From a virus: a DNA stretch of 23,341 nucleotides. The translations under genes and the position numbers were made by a program. Location of the stretch: IMG/VR virus record IMGVR_UViG_3300049825_000671, positions 1-23,341 of that record; one strand, 5' to 3'. The notes below the pieces were generated by a model. That model had not been told where the DNA came from, made no database searches, and saw only the letters and a list, made by a program, of their open reading frames with translations. Shown here piece after piece: positions 6,867-15,144 of this stretch; the first letter of the stretch is position 1, and each line of letters begins with the position of its first letter.

Positions 6867-8366
6867 TCAATCTCCGTAAACGCCAAAGTCCGCGAGTTCA
6901 AGCAGATACACCAACGTGCCCGGCGTGCCGACCGTCGTGTTGAATGGGATCGTTGGTTCGAGCAAAACCGCATTGCCAATCGACGGCAACGCGAGCATCG
7001 CGGACATGATCTTGTTTGTCACGGTTGACGGGTACGAATCCGGATTTGCCGGATTGCGCTTTTGCCGTATGCCCGGATCGGTGAATGAGGCAAACATTTC
7101 ACCCGGTCCGAATAGATCCAGAAACGACAACGTCGGCGTGACAAGCGGGTTGAGCGAATCGCTCCACGGTGAAACGACTTGCCCGGCAATCGGCGTATAG
7201 GTCACGTCACTCGCGAGATTGACCGTCGAAAACGTCAAGTCCCACTCTTCGCCCGGCGTGACGATCGTGACGGTATCGATTCGCTTGTTCCTGAACTTTG
7301 CATTTGCGCGGTCATACACCGCAATGGTTTGCCCAACGATCGGATCGTCAATGGGTCCGGCCGATGTGGACGCGCGGAACGATGTCACCGTCGGAGCTGG
7401 TGATGCTTCGACCACGACCGATGGCGAGACATACGCCGGCCATCGTGGATCGTTTGCCCAGCCAACTGCGGAGTTTGCCCACGTCACACGATAGGCGACG
7501 GTGAGTGATTGACTCAGCATTACGGCGGCGAAGATGCCATCATCCGCTGGTTCGCGCCCGAGCAACGTCGCAAGCGCAAGGTTGAGCTGTGCCCCGTTCG
7601 GGATGCGGCTCGCGCCTGGAATGGGCGGGCGCAAGGTGAATGCAAACGCCATCGTGCCCGGTCCGAATACGGCGGGATACGTGAACGCTTTTTGAATGCC
7701 AAGGCTCGGGATGTTTTCAATGGTGCGCTGGTATTCGGCGTCGTTGCCGCTTGACGGTGGATTCGCGCGCTTCATCTTGATCCTGATGCGGTAGTCGTCG
7801 TCGCTTTCAATGCCACGCCCGCCGGTCAATCCGTCGCCGTTCGACTGTTCGAATACTTCAGCGAGTTCGACGCACCCAGGACGCGGCGCCGAAAACTTGA
7901 CGATCGTGCCCGCGTCGAGATCCGTGACTTCGCCCGTGTCGAGGCCAACGACGGGAACGAGCGCGCCGTCTTGATACAGCGCCGTCTGAGCAACGAGAAA
8001 ACGAAGGCCCGTGCCTTGTGCTCGAACTTCGTCGCCTTGAAAGATCGTCGTACCGCCGACGGATGCTTCGATCACGATGTAGCCGCTCGCGCCCGCTGCG
8101 GGAAGCTTGTAGACGCCTTCACTCTCGCCCGTTTGCTTCAGCCAAACGCCAGTCATCGTGTCGATATTCGTGCCGTTTCCGATCGTAATCGCGTCGGCAA
8201 AAAGCACTTGCGCGCTGTCGGCATGGAGCGACGCATCGACATACGGTTGCGTGCCAGGACCGACGTCGGCTTCGGGCACGAACAGCGAGTATCCCTGCAA
8301 ATACAGGTCGCGATCCTCGTCGCGCGTGAGCGTTACGATTACGCCGGGAAGTTCTTCGTCTGCCAT
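6867..8366 (-). CDS. Baseplate J / Mu gp47-like wedge protein
   Basis: A 499-residue protein. The family signature is clear in the middle: LDAGTIVKFSAPRPGC (~165-180), then GLTGGRGIESDDDYRIRIK (~195-215), then ANPPSSGNDAEYQRTIENIP (~218-238), matching the J-like GGxxxESDxxYRxR...PxxGGNxxDY pattern. The N-terminal ~160 residues form the wedge domain with beta strands. The segment ~330-420 looks like an extra beta domain compared with short family members. The protein lies in the ring of wedges around the hub and triggers sheath contraction in known phages. It follows the gp46-like gene by 11 nt, and the ribosome site upstream of ATG 8366 is weak. Confidence 0.88.
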   Translation of the reverse strand: MADEELPGVIVTLTRDEDRDLYLQGYSLFVPEADVGPGTQPYVDASLHADSAQVLFADAITIGNGTNIDTMTGVWLKQTGESEGVYKLPAAGASGYIVIEASVGGTTIFQGDEVRAQGTGLRFLVAQTALYQDGALVPVVGLDTGEVTDLDAGTIVKFSAPRPGCVELAEVFEQSNGDGLTGGRGIESDDDYRIRIKMKRANPPSSGNDAEYQRTIENIPSLGIQKAFTYPAVFGPGTMAFAFTLRPPIPGASRIPNGAQLNLALATLLGREPADDGIFAAVMLSQSLTVAYRVTWANSAVGWANDPRWPAYVSPSVVVEASPAPTVTSFRASTSAGPIDDPIVGQTIAVYDRANAKFRNKRIDTVTIVTPGEEWDLTFSTVNLASDVTYTPIAGQVVSPWSDSLNPLVTPTLSFLDLFGPGEMFASFTDPGIRQKRNPANPDSYPSTVTNKIMSAMLALPSIGNAVLLEPTIPFNTTVGTPGTLVYLLELADFGVYGD

Positions 8367-8377
8367 TGGTTTGTTTC

Positions 8378-8860
8378 TCAGGCGTACGCGAGGGAGCCGT
8401 TGACGGTCGTGAAGGCTTTGCTTTTGGAGAGGAACGCGAGTTCGAGGTTCAGGTACGTCACGGCGAACAAGAGCCTACCAGGGACGTCGGGATCAACCTT
8501 GATCTGCTGAATCTCGATCGACTTGGTCGACAAGAGATCGGCGAGAGCTTCGCGGATGAAACTCCGGCAAAGCGTTTCTGCCACGCTCGGCCGCACCCGT
8601 TGGATCGTGCGGAGCTTGTTGCCGATGCCAGGGACCGATGCGATCGCGCCGCGGGGCAGGCTCAATTGAAGCGCCACCTTTTGGTCGACAGGGTGCATCT
8701 CACGGTAAAACCCGTTTTCGTCGAGCGGGAAGTCTCGCGTTTGTCCGTCGAAGTAAAGCGCCGCGGGGGGTCGAACATCGCGCGGGGCATTCGGAGGAAC
8801 GACGGGAGAATATCCCGCGGGGCCAATGCCGGCTGGATACCAACCAAAACCGCTCATCAT
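8378..8860 (-). CDS. Baseplate gp46 / gpW-like protein
   Basis: A 160-residue protein starting MMSGFGWYPAGIG. The diagnostic-looking part is YFDGQTRDFPLDENGFYREMHPVDQKVALQLSLPRGAI, where a short acidic strand is followed by the HPxxQxVxxxL helix typical of gp46/gpW/gp25-like proteins, and then a helical segment (SVAETLCRSFIREALADLL) and terminal strands. It overlaps the spike gene by ATGA (8857-8860), implying translational coupling. In Mu-like baseplates, gp46 sits between spike and gp47, and the gene order here is the same. The Gly/Pro-rich N-terminal ~35 residues are longer than usual and may contact the hub. The assignment rests on position plus this motif. Confidence 0.75.
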   Translation of the reverse strand: MMSGFGWYPAGIGPAGYSPVVPPNAPRDVRPPAALYFDGQTRDFPLDENGFYREMHPVDQKVALQLSLPRGAIASVPGIGNKLRTIQRVRPSVAETLCRSFIREALADLLSTKSIEIQQIKVDPDVPGRLLFAVTYLNLELAFLSKSKAFTTVNGSLAYA

Positions 8861-9558
8861 TCGCTCCGAAGTTTCGTGGTTGTCGACGTTGGAATCGCAG
8901 CAAGTGCACCCTGAAGTGCCGTCCCAGCCGCTGCGACTTGCACGATCGTTGTGGCTGTCCCGAGCGCCGTTGCGAATACCTGAAGCGCCGTTTTCATTGC
9001 GGCAAACGCCACGTCTTTCGTGAGCGCCAACGCGAGCACGTTGTCACCGATGACCGTTTCGAGCGCCTTCACGGTAAGCTCGCACCCGCCGCCGTTCGCC
9101 AGCAGAATCTCTTCCGCGCCTGGAGTCCCGACGTCGACCAAGACTCTTGACACGCCCGCGCCAGAGTGCGGCACACGCAACGCAAACGAGCCTGTCGTGC
9201 CGTCAAGGACCATGACGGTGATGTCCTCACGCCCCGTGTCGGCAAAGGCTCCCCACGTGCCGTAGGATGCCTCTGGTAGCTTCGGCCAAACCCTTGGGTC
9301 GTCTTGAATCCACGCGTGTCGGCTCTTGCCGGCGTACCCAAAGAGCACCGTGCACCCGACGCTGCTGGAATTATCAGGGGCCGGCGTGGGATCGCGGGGA
9401 CGTCCAAACGTGCCGTAGGGAAAGCGCGCTTCGAATGGTCCGGTGCCAGAGCTATCGCCGCCCGGCACATCGATGCCAACACCGAGAAACGACCCGCTGT
9501 ACGTCGTCAGAACGGCTTTGCCAAAGTCCAGCGAAATAACATCACGATCGTCAATCAC
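8857..9558 (-). CDS. Baseplate spike protein, Mu gp45 / gpV-like
   Basis: About 233 residues from GTG 9558, which overlaps the hub gene's TGA in a GTGA quartet; an in-frame TTG at 9570 is an alternative start. Residues ~45-110 match the gp45 region: FGRPRDPTPAPDNSSS, then VLFGYAGKSRHAWIQDDPRVWPKLPE and ASYGTWGAFADTGRED. A DPRVxPKLP-type loop and ADTG strand are usual in this family. The remainder (DITVMVLDGTTGSF, then Gly- and Val-rich repeats) fits a beta-helix or OB-type needle. The C-terminus is Ala/Thr-rich and helical (FATALGTATTIVQVAAAG). The protein forms the puncturing device at the tail tip, directly below the gpD-type hub encoded upstream. Confidence 0.78.
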   Translation of the reverse strand: MIDDRDVISLDFGKAVLTTYSGSFLGVGIDVPGGDSSGTGPFEARFPYGTFGRPRDPTPAPDNSSSVGCTVLFGYAGKSRHAWIQDDPRVWPKLPEASYGTWGAFADTGREDITVMVLDGTTGSFALRVPHSGAGVSRVLVDVGTPGAEEILLANGGGCELTVKALETVIGDNVLALALTKDVAFAAMKTALQVFATALGTATTIVQVAAAGTALQGALAAIPTSTTTKLRSE

Positions 9559-10748
9559 GGCGGCACCCAATCGGCTGGATCAATGAGTGTGAGCATCGTA
9601 CGCGTTCCGGAGCCATCGCGCTGAAACTGCACGTCTTGAATGTAGTACGTGCCATAAATTCCGTATTCGTCGTCGTCGACTTGAACCGTGGTATCTGGAG
9701 ACCATACCGCGCGATCATTGACGGTGCGGCCATTCAACGCGGGGACCGTGTGTCCCGAGACCGCATAGGATAGGTTCCACGAATCGCGTCGGTCGTCCGC
9801 ACGCATGCGCCAAGCAAGTTTGAGGGCTTCCGCCGCGTTGGAGACGTTATCGGCTCGAGCTGCCCGCCGTCGTTGCCGTGGGAACCCGTAACCGAGCATT
9901 TCGTTGTCGGTGTAGGTCGCTTGGACGGCTTGCTGTCCGGTTTTCGGATCGCCGCCACGGCCAAACACCACGTATTCGCAAAACCGTTTGGCAGTGTCAT
10001 TCTTGAGCGACGCCGTTGTCGAGTTGACGGCGTTTCGCAATTCGCCGCGCCGTCGCAAAATGCTGTAGCGTGGGGGCTGCGTCGTGTTCGGTTCAGTCAA
10101 AACGAACACGGGGCCGCTCCCAACGTCCGCCGATGCGAGCAGAAACAGCCCGCCTTGATCAAGTTCCTTTTTGCAGAATGAATAATACGTCTCGCCAAGT
10201 TTGAGCTGTCCCGCTTTTTTCTTCGCTGTTGTCGACGAACGAGACGCCCGGCCAAACACCGTTCGGGTCGTCGTCGATGGAACCGCAACGCCCGTGCGCC
10301 GATCACGGTTTTGCGTATTCTCGAAGATGAGCGCGTAGTTTTGAACGCCTGCCAAGTCGAGGCACGTCGATACCACGTCTTCGTAGCTTGCGTCGTCAAA
10401 TGAACGATCCACCGACGCCATGGAATCATGCAGCGGCGCAAGGTCATCGCGCCCGTGGAACGTGACTTCTGTCGCGCCCGCGCTTTGTTCTGCGTTGACG
10501 CTGTCGATCCGCCCGGTGAACTGCACGCGCCCCGCAATGAGTAGCTCAAACGGCGTGTTCGGGGGATACTTTTCGAGCAACTCGAGCGTCGTGCCGCCCC
10601 AACCCGTGCGAAGCGCGAACACCGTCGGCTGCGTGAAAAACGACATGCGCACGTCGTAGGATTCGGCGATCAGTAGGTCAGCGCCACCAAGACGCAAGAT
10701 AACCTTGTCGTTGACGCCGCCGAGATCTGTTGACGAAAAGTCAGGCAT
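9555..10748 (-). CDS. Tail hub, late control gene D / Mu gp44-like
   Basis: A 397-residue protein with an N-terminal beta-barrel start (DKVILRLGGADLLIAESYDVRMS), a FxLLIAGRVQFTGRIDSV strand pair (~65-85), and the family hallmark VTFHGRDDLAPLHDSM (~93-108), in place of the FRGRDxxxxLxDSS of gpD/gp44 proteins. A basic insert (~165-190, RASRSSTTAKKKAG) precedes the YYSFCKKELDQGGLFLLA helix-strand and later hub strands. It forms the trimeric hub that joins tube and spike. ATG 10748 has no strong ribosome site. The region just upstream is shared with the divergent plus-strand gene that starts at 10778, so translation of this gene depends on mRNA that runs antisense to that gene. Confidence 0.85.
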   Translation of the reverse strand: MPDFSSTDLGGVNDKVILRLGGADLLIAESYDVRMSFFTQPTVFALRTGWGGTTLELLEKYPPNTPFELLIAGRVQFTGRIDSVNAEQSAGATEVTFHGRDDLAPLHDSMASVDRSFDDASYEDVVSTCLDLAGVQNYALIFENTQNRDRRTGVAVPSTTTRTVFGRASRSSTTAKKKAGQLKLGETYYSFCKKELDQGGLFLLASADVGSGPVFVLTEPNTTQPPRYSILRRRGELRNAVNSTTASLKNDTAKRFCEYVVFGRGGDPKTGQQAVQATYTDNEMLGYGFPRQRRRAARADNVSNAAEALKLAWRMRADDRRDSWNLSYAVSGHTVPALNGRTVNDRAVWSPDTTVQVDDDEYGIYGTYYIQDVQFQRDGSGTRTMLTLIDPADWVPP

Positions 10749-10757
10749 GGTTATGGT
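10730..10757 (+). promoter_or_regulatory. Candidate promoter for antisense gene at 10778
   Basis: TTGACG (10730-10735) and TATGGT (10752-10757) with a 16-nt spacer resemble a sigma-70-type promoter on the plus strand. It lies across the first codons of the hub gene and just upstream of GTGGAG and the ATG at 10778. Transcription would start close to the ribosome site, leaving a very short leader, so this is only a candidate. Confidence 0.28.
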
Positions 10758-10777
10758 TGGCCGTGGAGACGCATCTT

Positions 10778-11329
10778 ATGATTTATGCGACAAGCCTTTA
10801 TGACGAGCGCGGAGAATGCTGGGAGACTCATGATTGCCGTGGATACCACGCAAAAACGCCATTAGATGCGGCACTTAAACGATGGAGTCATGCATGGCTC
10901 AATGATCCGTACACGGACGACGACAACGTCAAGGAATGGCTGAACGGGGAGGATACGCACGCCGCAATCCACGTGATCGCTCGCGATGGCAAGCAATCAA
11001 TCGTAACGTTTGATGTCATTCCCATCGGGTTCAAGTGTTCTCGACGCGGAAAGCGTCGACGTATTGTTTGGAAAATAATCAATACCAAAACGAGAGCTTG
11101 CCCCAAGGCGCACGCGTCTAGATACAAGGCTCGATGGACATGGGTATCCAAGAAACACATCGACGGCGACATCCGCGAAAACGGGAACGATTGGAGCGAC
11201 TTGCACATCGGTTGGTACATTGATCATTTTTGCGAAGCGCAACCATGCAGATGGTGCCTTGATCTTAAGCCGCACGTTGCCTCGACGTTGGGTCATAATA
11301 CCGCAGAATCGTCCCGTTCCGAATCATGA
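10778..11329 (+). CDS. Antisense moron of unknown function, Trp/Cys-containing 183 aa
   Basis: ATG 10778 (MIYATSLYDERGECWETHDC) is chosen over the upstream ATG at 10730, because the hub gene on the other strand already covers that part and because GTGGAG lies about 9 nt before it. It fills a 516-nt gap in the minus-strand genes; those strands have no long open frame there. The protein has about ten Trp, six Cys including CRWC near the C-terminus, several His and a basic central patch (KCSRRGKRRRIVWK). No signal peptide is present. The last ~20 residues are encoded antisense to the gpN-like gene's 3' end and look unstructured. The gene is more AT-rich than its neighbours, as expected for a late insertion. 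No family is recognised; CxxC and His content allow a metal site but this is speculative. Confidence 0.65.
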   Translation: MIYATSLYDERGECWETHDCRGYHAKTPLDAALKRWSHAWLNDPYTDDDNVKEWLNGEDTHAAIHVIARDGKQSIVTFDVIPIGFKCSRRGKRRRIVWKIINTKTRACPKAHASRYKARWTWVSKKHIDGDIRENGNDWSDLHIGWYIDHFCEAQPCRWCLDLKPHVASTLGHNTAESSRSES

Positions 11330-12278
11330 ACGGATCCGGCAACGCGTTGAGCTGCATGATCTCCGCGGCGTAACTCGAATCCCCATAAATAGCCCGTGAC
11401 ACCGCGCCAATGGTCGTATCGGTGCGCGCCTGGAAAAACAGGATGCGTGCCGTTCGAGATTTGACGCTATCACGCAATTGCACAGCGGACGCCCAAAGCC
11501 GCTTGTACGCCCATCGTCGCGAATACATGAGCGGGTTTTGCAAGACTTCGATCCGCTCATACGCTTGCGCGCACGACGTCACGACGGCTTCGGCGTTACG
11601 AATGATCTGGTCTGCAAAACGATCCGGCTGCTCTGCAATCGTCAAGGCTTGCTGATACGCCGATCGAATCTGGTTCAGCGCGTTCGCGTCACGTTGTCGG
11701 AGCTGCGTGAATGCCCCCGCTACCGTCGTGGCACGGGGCACGGTGCCCGCAGGAGGCGGGATGATGCGTGTCGGAGCCGTAGCGCTCACGGTGCCGCCTT
11801 CGAGCAACGGTGCGAATTCTTGATCGAATTGCTCGCCAGCATTCTGCAACGTTGTCGACGATATCTGTACAATCGAATTGATGAGGAACGCTTGCGCTTG
11901 GTCCTCGACGAACTCGAACTCAGCCTCCTCGCCGCTTTGCCGCTCGGGGGTCGCGCGTTGCGACCACGTCACGCAATACGCTTGAATGTCTCCGATCGTC
12001 GGAATGGAAAGCGTCGACGTGACTTGCTGCTGGAACCGATCGCGCAAGTCCGACAAGTCCCCCGGCCAAAGGTTGTCCCCATAGCCGGAAATCTTTTGGT
12101 CGAATACCCCGGTCATTTGGATCCGGTACAGCTTGCGACCAAGCTTTTCAACCGCGCCGCCCGGTGAATGCGGGTACTCGTGCACGTGATCGCGAATGCC
12201 ACCCGACACGATGCAGCTTTTGATCGGGAAATTGATCCCGTCGAATCCTGCTTTAGCGAGTGATTGAAAGGCGGTCAT
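11265..12278 (-). CDS. DNA-circularisation/gpN-type protein with LysM-like C-terminus
   Basis: A 337-residue protein. Residues ~25-135 match the 'DNA circularisation protein N-terminal' pattern of Mu N: HVHEYPHSPGGAVEKLGRK, then RIQMTGVFDQKISGYG, LRDRFQQQVTSTLSIPTIGDI and CVTWSQRATPERQSGEEAEFEFVED, as in the family's HExPxRDxPxVExLGRK. A helical middle (~135-285) is followed by a final ~50-residue segment with TTIGAVSRAIYGDSSYAAEIMQLNALPDPFMIRNGTILRYY, matching a LysM/gpX-type tail module (I...N......I..G..L). In known phages this protein joins tube end, hub and sheath. It overlaps the tape-measure gene by ATGA (12275-12278), and its own 3' end overlaps the plus-strand gene by 65 nt. Confidence 0.82.
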   Translation of the reverse strand: MTAFQSLAKAGFDGINFPIKSCIVSGGIRDHVHEYPHSPGGAVEKLGRKLYRIQMTGVFDQKISGYGDNLWPGDLSDLRDRFQQQVTSTLSIPTIGDIQAYCVTWSQRATPERQSGEEAEFEFVEDQAQAFLINSIVQISSTTLQNAGEQFDQEFAPLLEGGTVSATAPTRIIPPPAGTVPRATTVAGAFTQLRQRDANALNQIRSAYQQALTIAEQPDRFADQIIRNAEAVVTSCAQAYERIEVLQNPLMYSRRWAYKRLWASAVQLRDSVKSRTARILFFQARTDTTIGAVSRAIYGDSSYAAEIMQLNALPDPFMIRNGTILRYYDPTSRQRAA

Positions 12279-14554
12279 TTCGTTGTGTTCGAGGTGTTTG
12301 CGGTTGGACCTGGAGCGCCGCCGGCAAGACTTACTTCGCCGCTAACTTTCAACGGTTTGCCTAGTTGCGCGGACAACTTCTCGATCACGCCGGCAAGGCT
12401 CTTGTAATCAGCAACCAATTGATCTGTTTTGCCCGCGTCGGCTTTCGCGCGCCCCATGTCTTCGATCGACTTGTCGCCAAACGCCACGTTCAACGGATTC
12501 GCAGCATCGTTCATGTTGGTGATGCGCTCACGAATGGACGCTTGCTGCGCTCTTGCCTCATGAAGTGCGTTTATTTGTTCAATCTGTTTTGCACCCTGAA
12601 GTGCTGCATCGCTTTCCGCGTCGCCAGTCGTCTTGGTTGCTCTAAGCGCACGCGATCCACCGACAAGTGCGTCGCCGATCTTTAGGTCTTGTGAGACCGA
12701 CGTATTCACGCCCTTGTCCATTTGGCTCATCACGTTGTCAATGGCCAACATGCCAACAGACGCAATAGCAATGGACGCCGCGACGATCGAGAGAGCATTG
12801 CCGACGTTCAAACCGGCGCCACTTGACGCACCTTTGATGAGACCTTCGACCGCGCTGCTGACGGACGCGCCAATTGCTGCTTTGCCAATGCTTGCCACGA
12901 CAGCCCCCGTAATCGCCGTGCCTGGGTTCTGCGATGCCCACGAGATCATTTTGGCGAATGCTTCGACGACTTTGATGATCGTCGGTTCCGCCTTGATGAG
13001 TTCGGGCAGGACCTTTTCCGCCATCGCTCCACCGATTTCACCGAGCTTGTTGTTGAAGAGTTGCACTTGCGCGGCGCTGGTCTTCATGCTCGCTTTGAAC
13101 GAGTCGTTTTCTTCGTCTGCGGATATCGCTTTGCCAAAGGTATCGAACAGCTCGTCAATGGCTTTCTTGCCGGCCATATCGGCCTTCGTCTTGTCCTTCG
13201 TAACTTCGATGTTTGCGCGGAACGCCTTGGAATATGCTTGAAACGCAGGGTCCGCAGCTTGGGCGCCCTTTACGTTGGCAAACATCTTTTTGAATTCGAT
13301 CGGTGCCTCGGTACCACCACGGGATACGGCGGCCGCCGACGAATCTTTCAGAATGTCCCGAACTGATTTGAATCCGCCGTCTTTGTTGTATACATCGACG
13401 CCGTGCGCTTTGAACTCTTTGACGCGCGCTGGGGTTTTAAGCGTATTCGCAAAACCTGCGACGGACGTAGCTGCTTCGGCTGCACTTGCAGCGCCACCCC
13501 GAGCGATTGAAAGCTGGGCAAGCGCACCCATATCGCCAAGGTTTTTGGCAGAATCGCCACCAAATGCTTGCGATGCAGCGGCAAGACGGCCGCCGTACTT
13601 GGCCATGTCTTTCAGTTCGGCCGCGCCAATCTTGCCCTGTCCCGCCTGAAGGCGAAGGACATCGACAAGCGCTTTCCCCTTCTCAGCAGCCGTCTCAAAT
13701 GCTTTGCCGGGGCCGACGTCGCCAAGCGCCTTCGACGCTTCACCAGCCGCACCGACTATGTCTTCAAGGGTCGTACCCGTTGCTCGCGCAAGCTTTGCAA
13801 GTCCAGGAAGTGCCGCTTGTCCCGTCGCCAGATCACCCGTCTTGCCGACGAATGATTGGAGCCCCTCTAGCACCTTCGACGGGTCGAACGCCGCCTGTTG
13901 GCCGACGTCGCGTCCAAGTCTGACGAGCGACTTCGGGTCGATGCGCTTGCCCTTGTCGCGCTTTTCATCGTAAGCTGAGTTCGAAAGGTCGGAAGCTCGC
14001 GTCTCGAGCTCTACCGCGCTGCCAACGTACGAGCCAAGGTCGGTTTGAACGCCCGCGCCCCGAGCAATGCTTCCAGTGACGCCAAGCGCACCACGCCCGA
14101 TCTTGCCGAGCGTTTCCATGGAGCCGCTGCCAATGGCTCGTGCACGCCCTACGTTTGCCGAACGCTCTTCCTTTTGCGAACGCTTCCATTCGCGGATCTT
14201 GTCGGCGCCACGTTTGAATTCCGCGTTTTGCAACTCGCGTTGCGTTCGTTGGACCTCCGCCAGTTGTTTACGTTGCGCCCGTTCCTGTTCGGCGACGATG
14301 CGTCGTTGTTTCCGTGTCTCGATCGCGACGACTGTATCTGCCGCTCGTTCCGCCTCACGAACAACGCTTCGATATGGTCCGCCACCACTGGCACGTTTTG
14401 CCGCGCCACGACCATTGACCGCGGCCCATGCGCGATCCATCTCGGCTTCGATCTGACGACGTGCGTCTTTCGCCGCTTCGATGATGGGTCGGAATGCACT
14501 GCCGACGTTTTTGTCGACGGAACATCCAACGCGAATGCGTATGGATTCGGCCAT
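12275..14554 (-). CDS. Tail tape measure protein, 759 aa
   Basis: The longest gene in the window and in the tape-measure position, after the chaperone genes and before gpN. The N-terminal ~170 residues are charged and helical with a strong coiled-coil stretch (~50-130: REAERAADTVVAIETRKQ, EQERAQRKQLAEVQRT). The middle is helical and Gly/Ala-rich, with the recurrent DMAKYGGRLAAASQAFG-type phage tape-measure segment and residues such as GVDVYNKDGGFKSVRDIL typical of TP901-type tape measures. Residues ~545-605 hold hydrophobic helices (TAITGAVVASIGKAAIG, ALSIVAASIAIASVGML) that may enter the host membrane during DNA ejection. Using the usual ~0.15 nm per residue, the tail would be about 110 nm, similar to Mu; this is inferred. 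Confidence 0.9.
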   Translation of the reverse strand: MAESIRIRVGCSVDKNVGSAFRPIIEAAKDARRQIEAEMDRAWAAVNGRGAAKRASGGGPYRSVVREAERAADTVVAIETRKQRRIVAEQERAQRKQLAEVQRTQRELQNAEFKRGADKIREWKRSQKEERSANVGRARAIGSGSMETLGKIGRGALGVTGSIARGAGVQTDLGSYVGSAVELETRASDLSNSAYDEKRDKGKRIDPKSLVRLGRDVGQQAAFDPSKVLEGLQSFVGKTGDLATGQAALPGLAKLARATGTTLEDIVGAAGEASKALGDVGPGKAFETAAEKGKALVDVLRLQAGQGKIGAAELKDMAKYGGRLAAASQAFGGDSAKNLGDMGALAQLSIARGGAASAAEAATSVAGFANTLKTPARVKEFKAHGVDVYNKDGGFKSVRDILKDSSAAAVSRGGTEAPIEFKKMFANVKGAQAADPAFQAYSKAFRANIEVTKDKTKADMAGKKAIDELFDTFGKAISADEENDSFKASMKTSAAQVQLFNNKLGEIGGAMAEKVLPELIKAEPTIIKVVEAFAKMISWASQNPGTAITGAVVASIGKAAIGASVSSAVEGLIKGASSGAGLNVGNALSIVAASIAIASVGMLAIDNVMSQMDKGVNTSVSQDLKIGDALVGGSRALRATKTTGDAESDAALQGAKQIEQINALHEARAQQASIRERITNMNDAANPLNVAFGDKSIEDMGRAKADAGKTDQLVADYKSLAGVIEKLSAQLGKPLKVSGEVSLAGGAPGPTANTSNTTK

Positions 14555-14559
14555 TTAAT

Positions 14560-15144
14560 TCACGAGTTGCCGTTCAACACTTCAATCGCGGCTTTGATCA
14601 ACCGTCGCGCTTTGCGCTCTTGCTCCAGTGACATCCCAGCGAATGCGCCGTCCGCGACAAGCATGTCCGCCAGCGCAAGCAATTCGTCATCCGTCGCTTC
14701 GGGCGCAATCGGTGAATGCGATACCGTGAACGCCTCGTAATGATCCCACAAGAACCGAATGCCGTCCGGCGTGAGGTCGAGGAAGATCTTGACGTCAGCA
14801 ACTTCAAAGAACCGACGATCCGTGCTCTCTGGATGGCACGTTGCTTCCGCCATGAGTAGGCCAATCAGCCGCGAATTGAAGCAGTCGATCCGGTTCGCCT
14901 CATCGTCTGGATTCTGATGCTCGCGCCAAGCATGATTTGCCGCGATGGTTCGGCAACGCTCGAGTTCCGCTTCGGGGAGCAAGCGCAACCCCACCTTGAC
15001 TGGCGCGGATGGTTTCGACGGGCGTCCATCAGCCCAAAGAGCAGGCGGAAGTTCAACGAAGCTCACAGGCTTCTTTGGCGCTTCGGCCTGCTTTTTGGCG
15101 AACGGGCTTGGTGGCCCAGTGCGTTTGAATGCGGAGGGATTCAT
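14560..15144 (-). CDS. Protein in second tail-assembly-chaperone position, 194 aa
   Basis: ATG 15144 overlaps the upstream gene's TGA (ATGA). It is also in the -1 frame relative to that gene, directly after a TGA in the same frame (see the slippery site). The N-terminal ~65 residues are Pro/Lys-rich (SAFKRTGPPSPFAKKQAEAP, then PAPVKVGLRLLPEAE), and the rest is mainly helical (AELERCRTIAANHAWREH, FLWDHYEAF, ELLALADMLVADGAFAGM). The predicted helical, acidic nature and placement between tube and tape measure fit the T-type half of a lambda G/GT or Mu/P2 chaperone pair that coats the tape measure. No sequence motif proves this. It ends 5 nt before the tape-measure start. Confidence 0.65.
   Translation of the reverse strand: MNPSAFKRTGPPSPFAKKQAEAPKKPVSFVELPPALWADGRPSKPSAPVKVGLRLLPEAELERCRTIAANHAWREHQNPDDEANRIDCFNSRLIGLLMAEATCHPESTDRRFFEVADVKIFLDLTPDGIRFLWDHYEAFTVSHSPIAPEATDDELLALADMLVADGAFAGMSLEQERKARRLIKAAIEVLNGNS

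Noticed and set aside
6322-6870. Upstream part of the 334-residue minus-strand frame ending in the methyltransferase
   Set aside because: This part lies in a second frame over the 166-residue gene and is Arg/His-rich nonsense; only the section from ATG 6321 has methyltransferase motifs.
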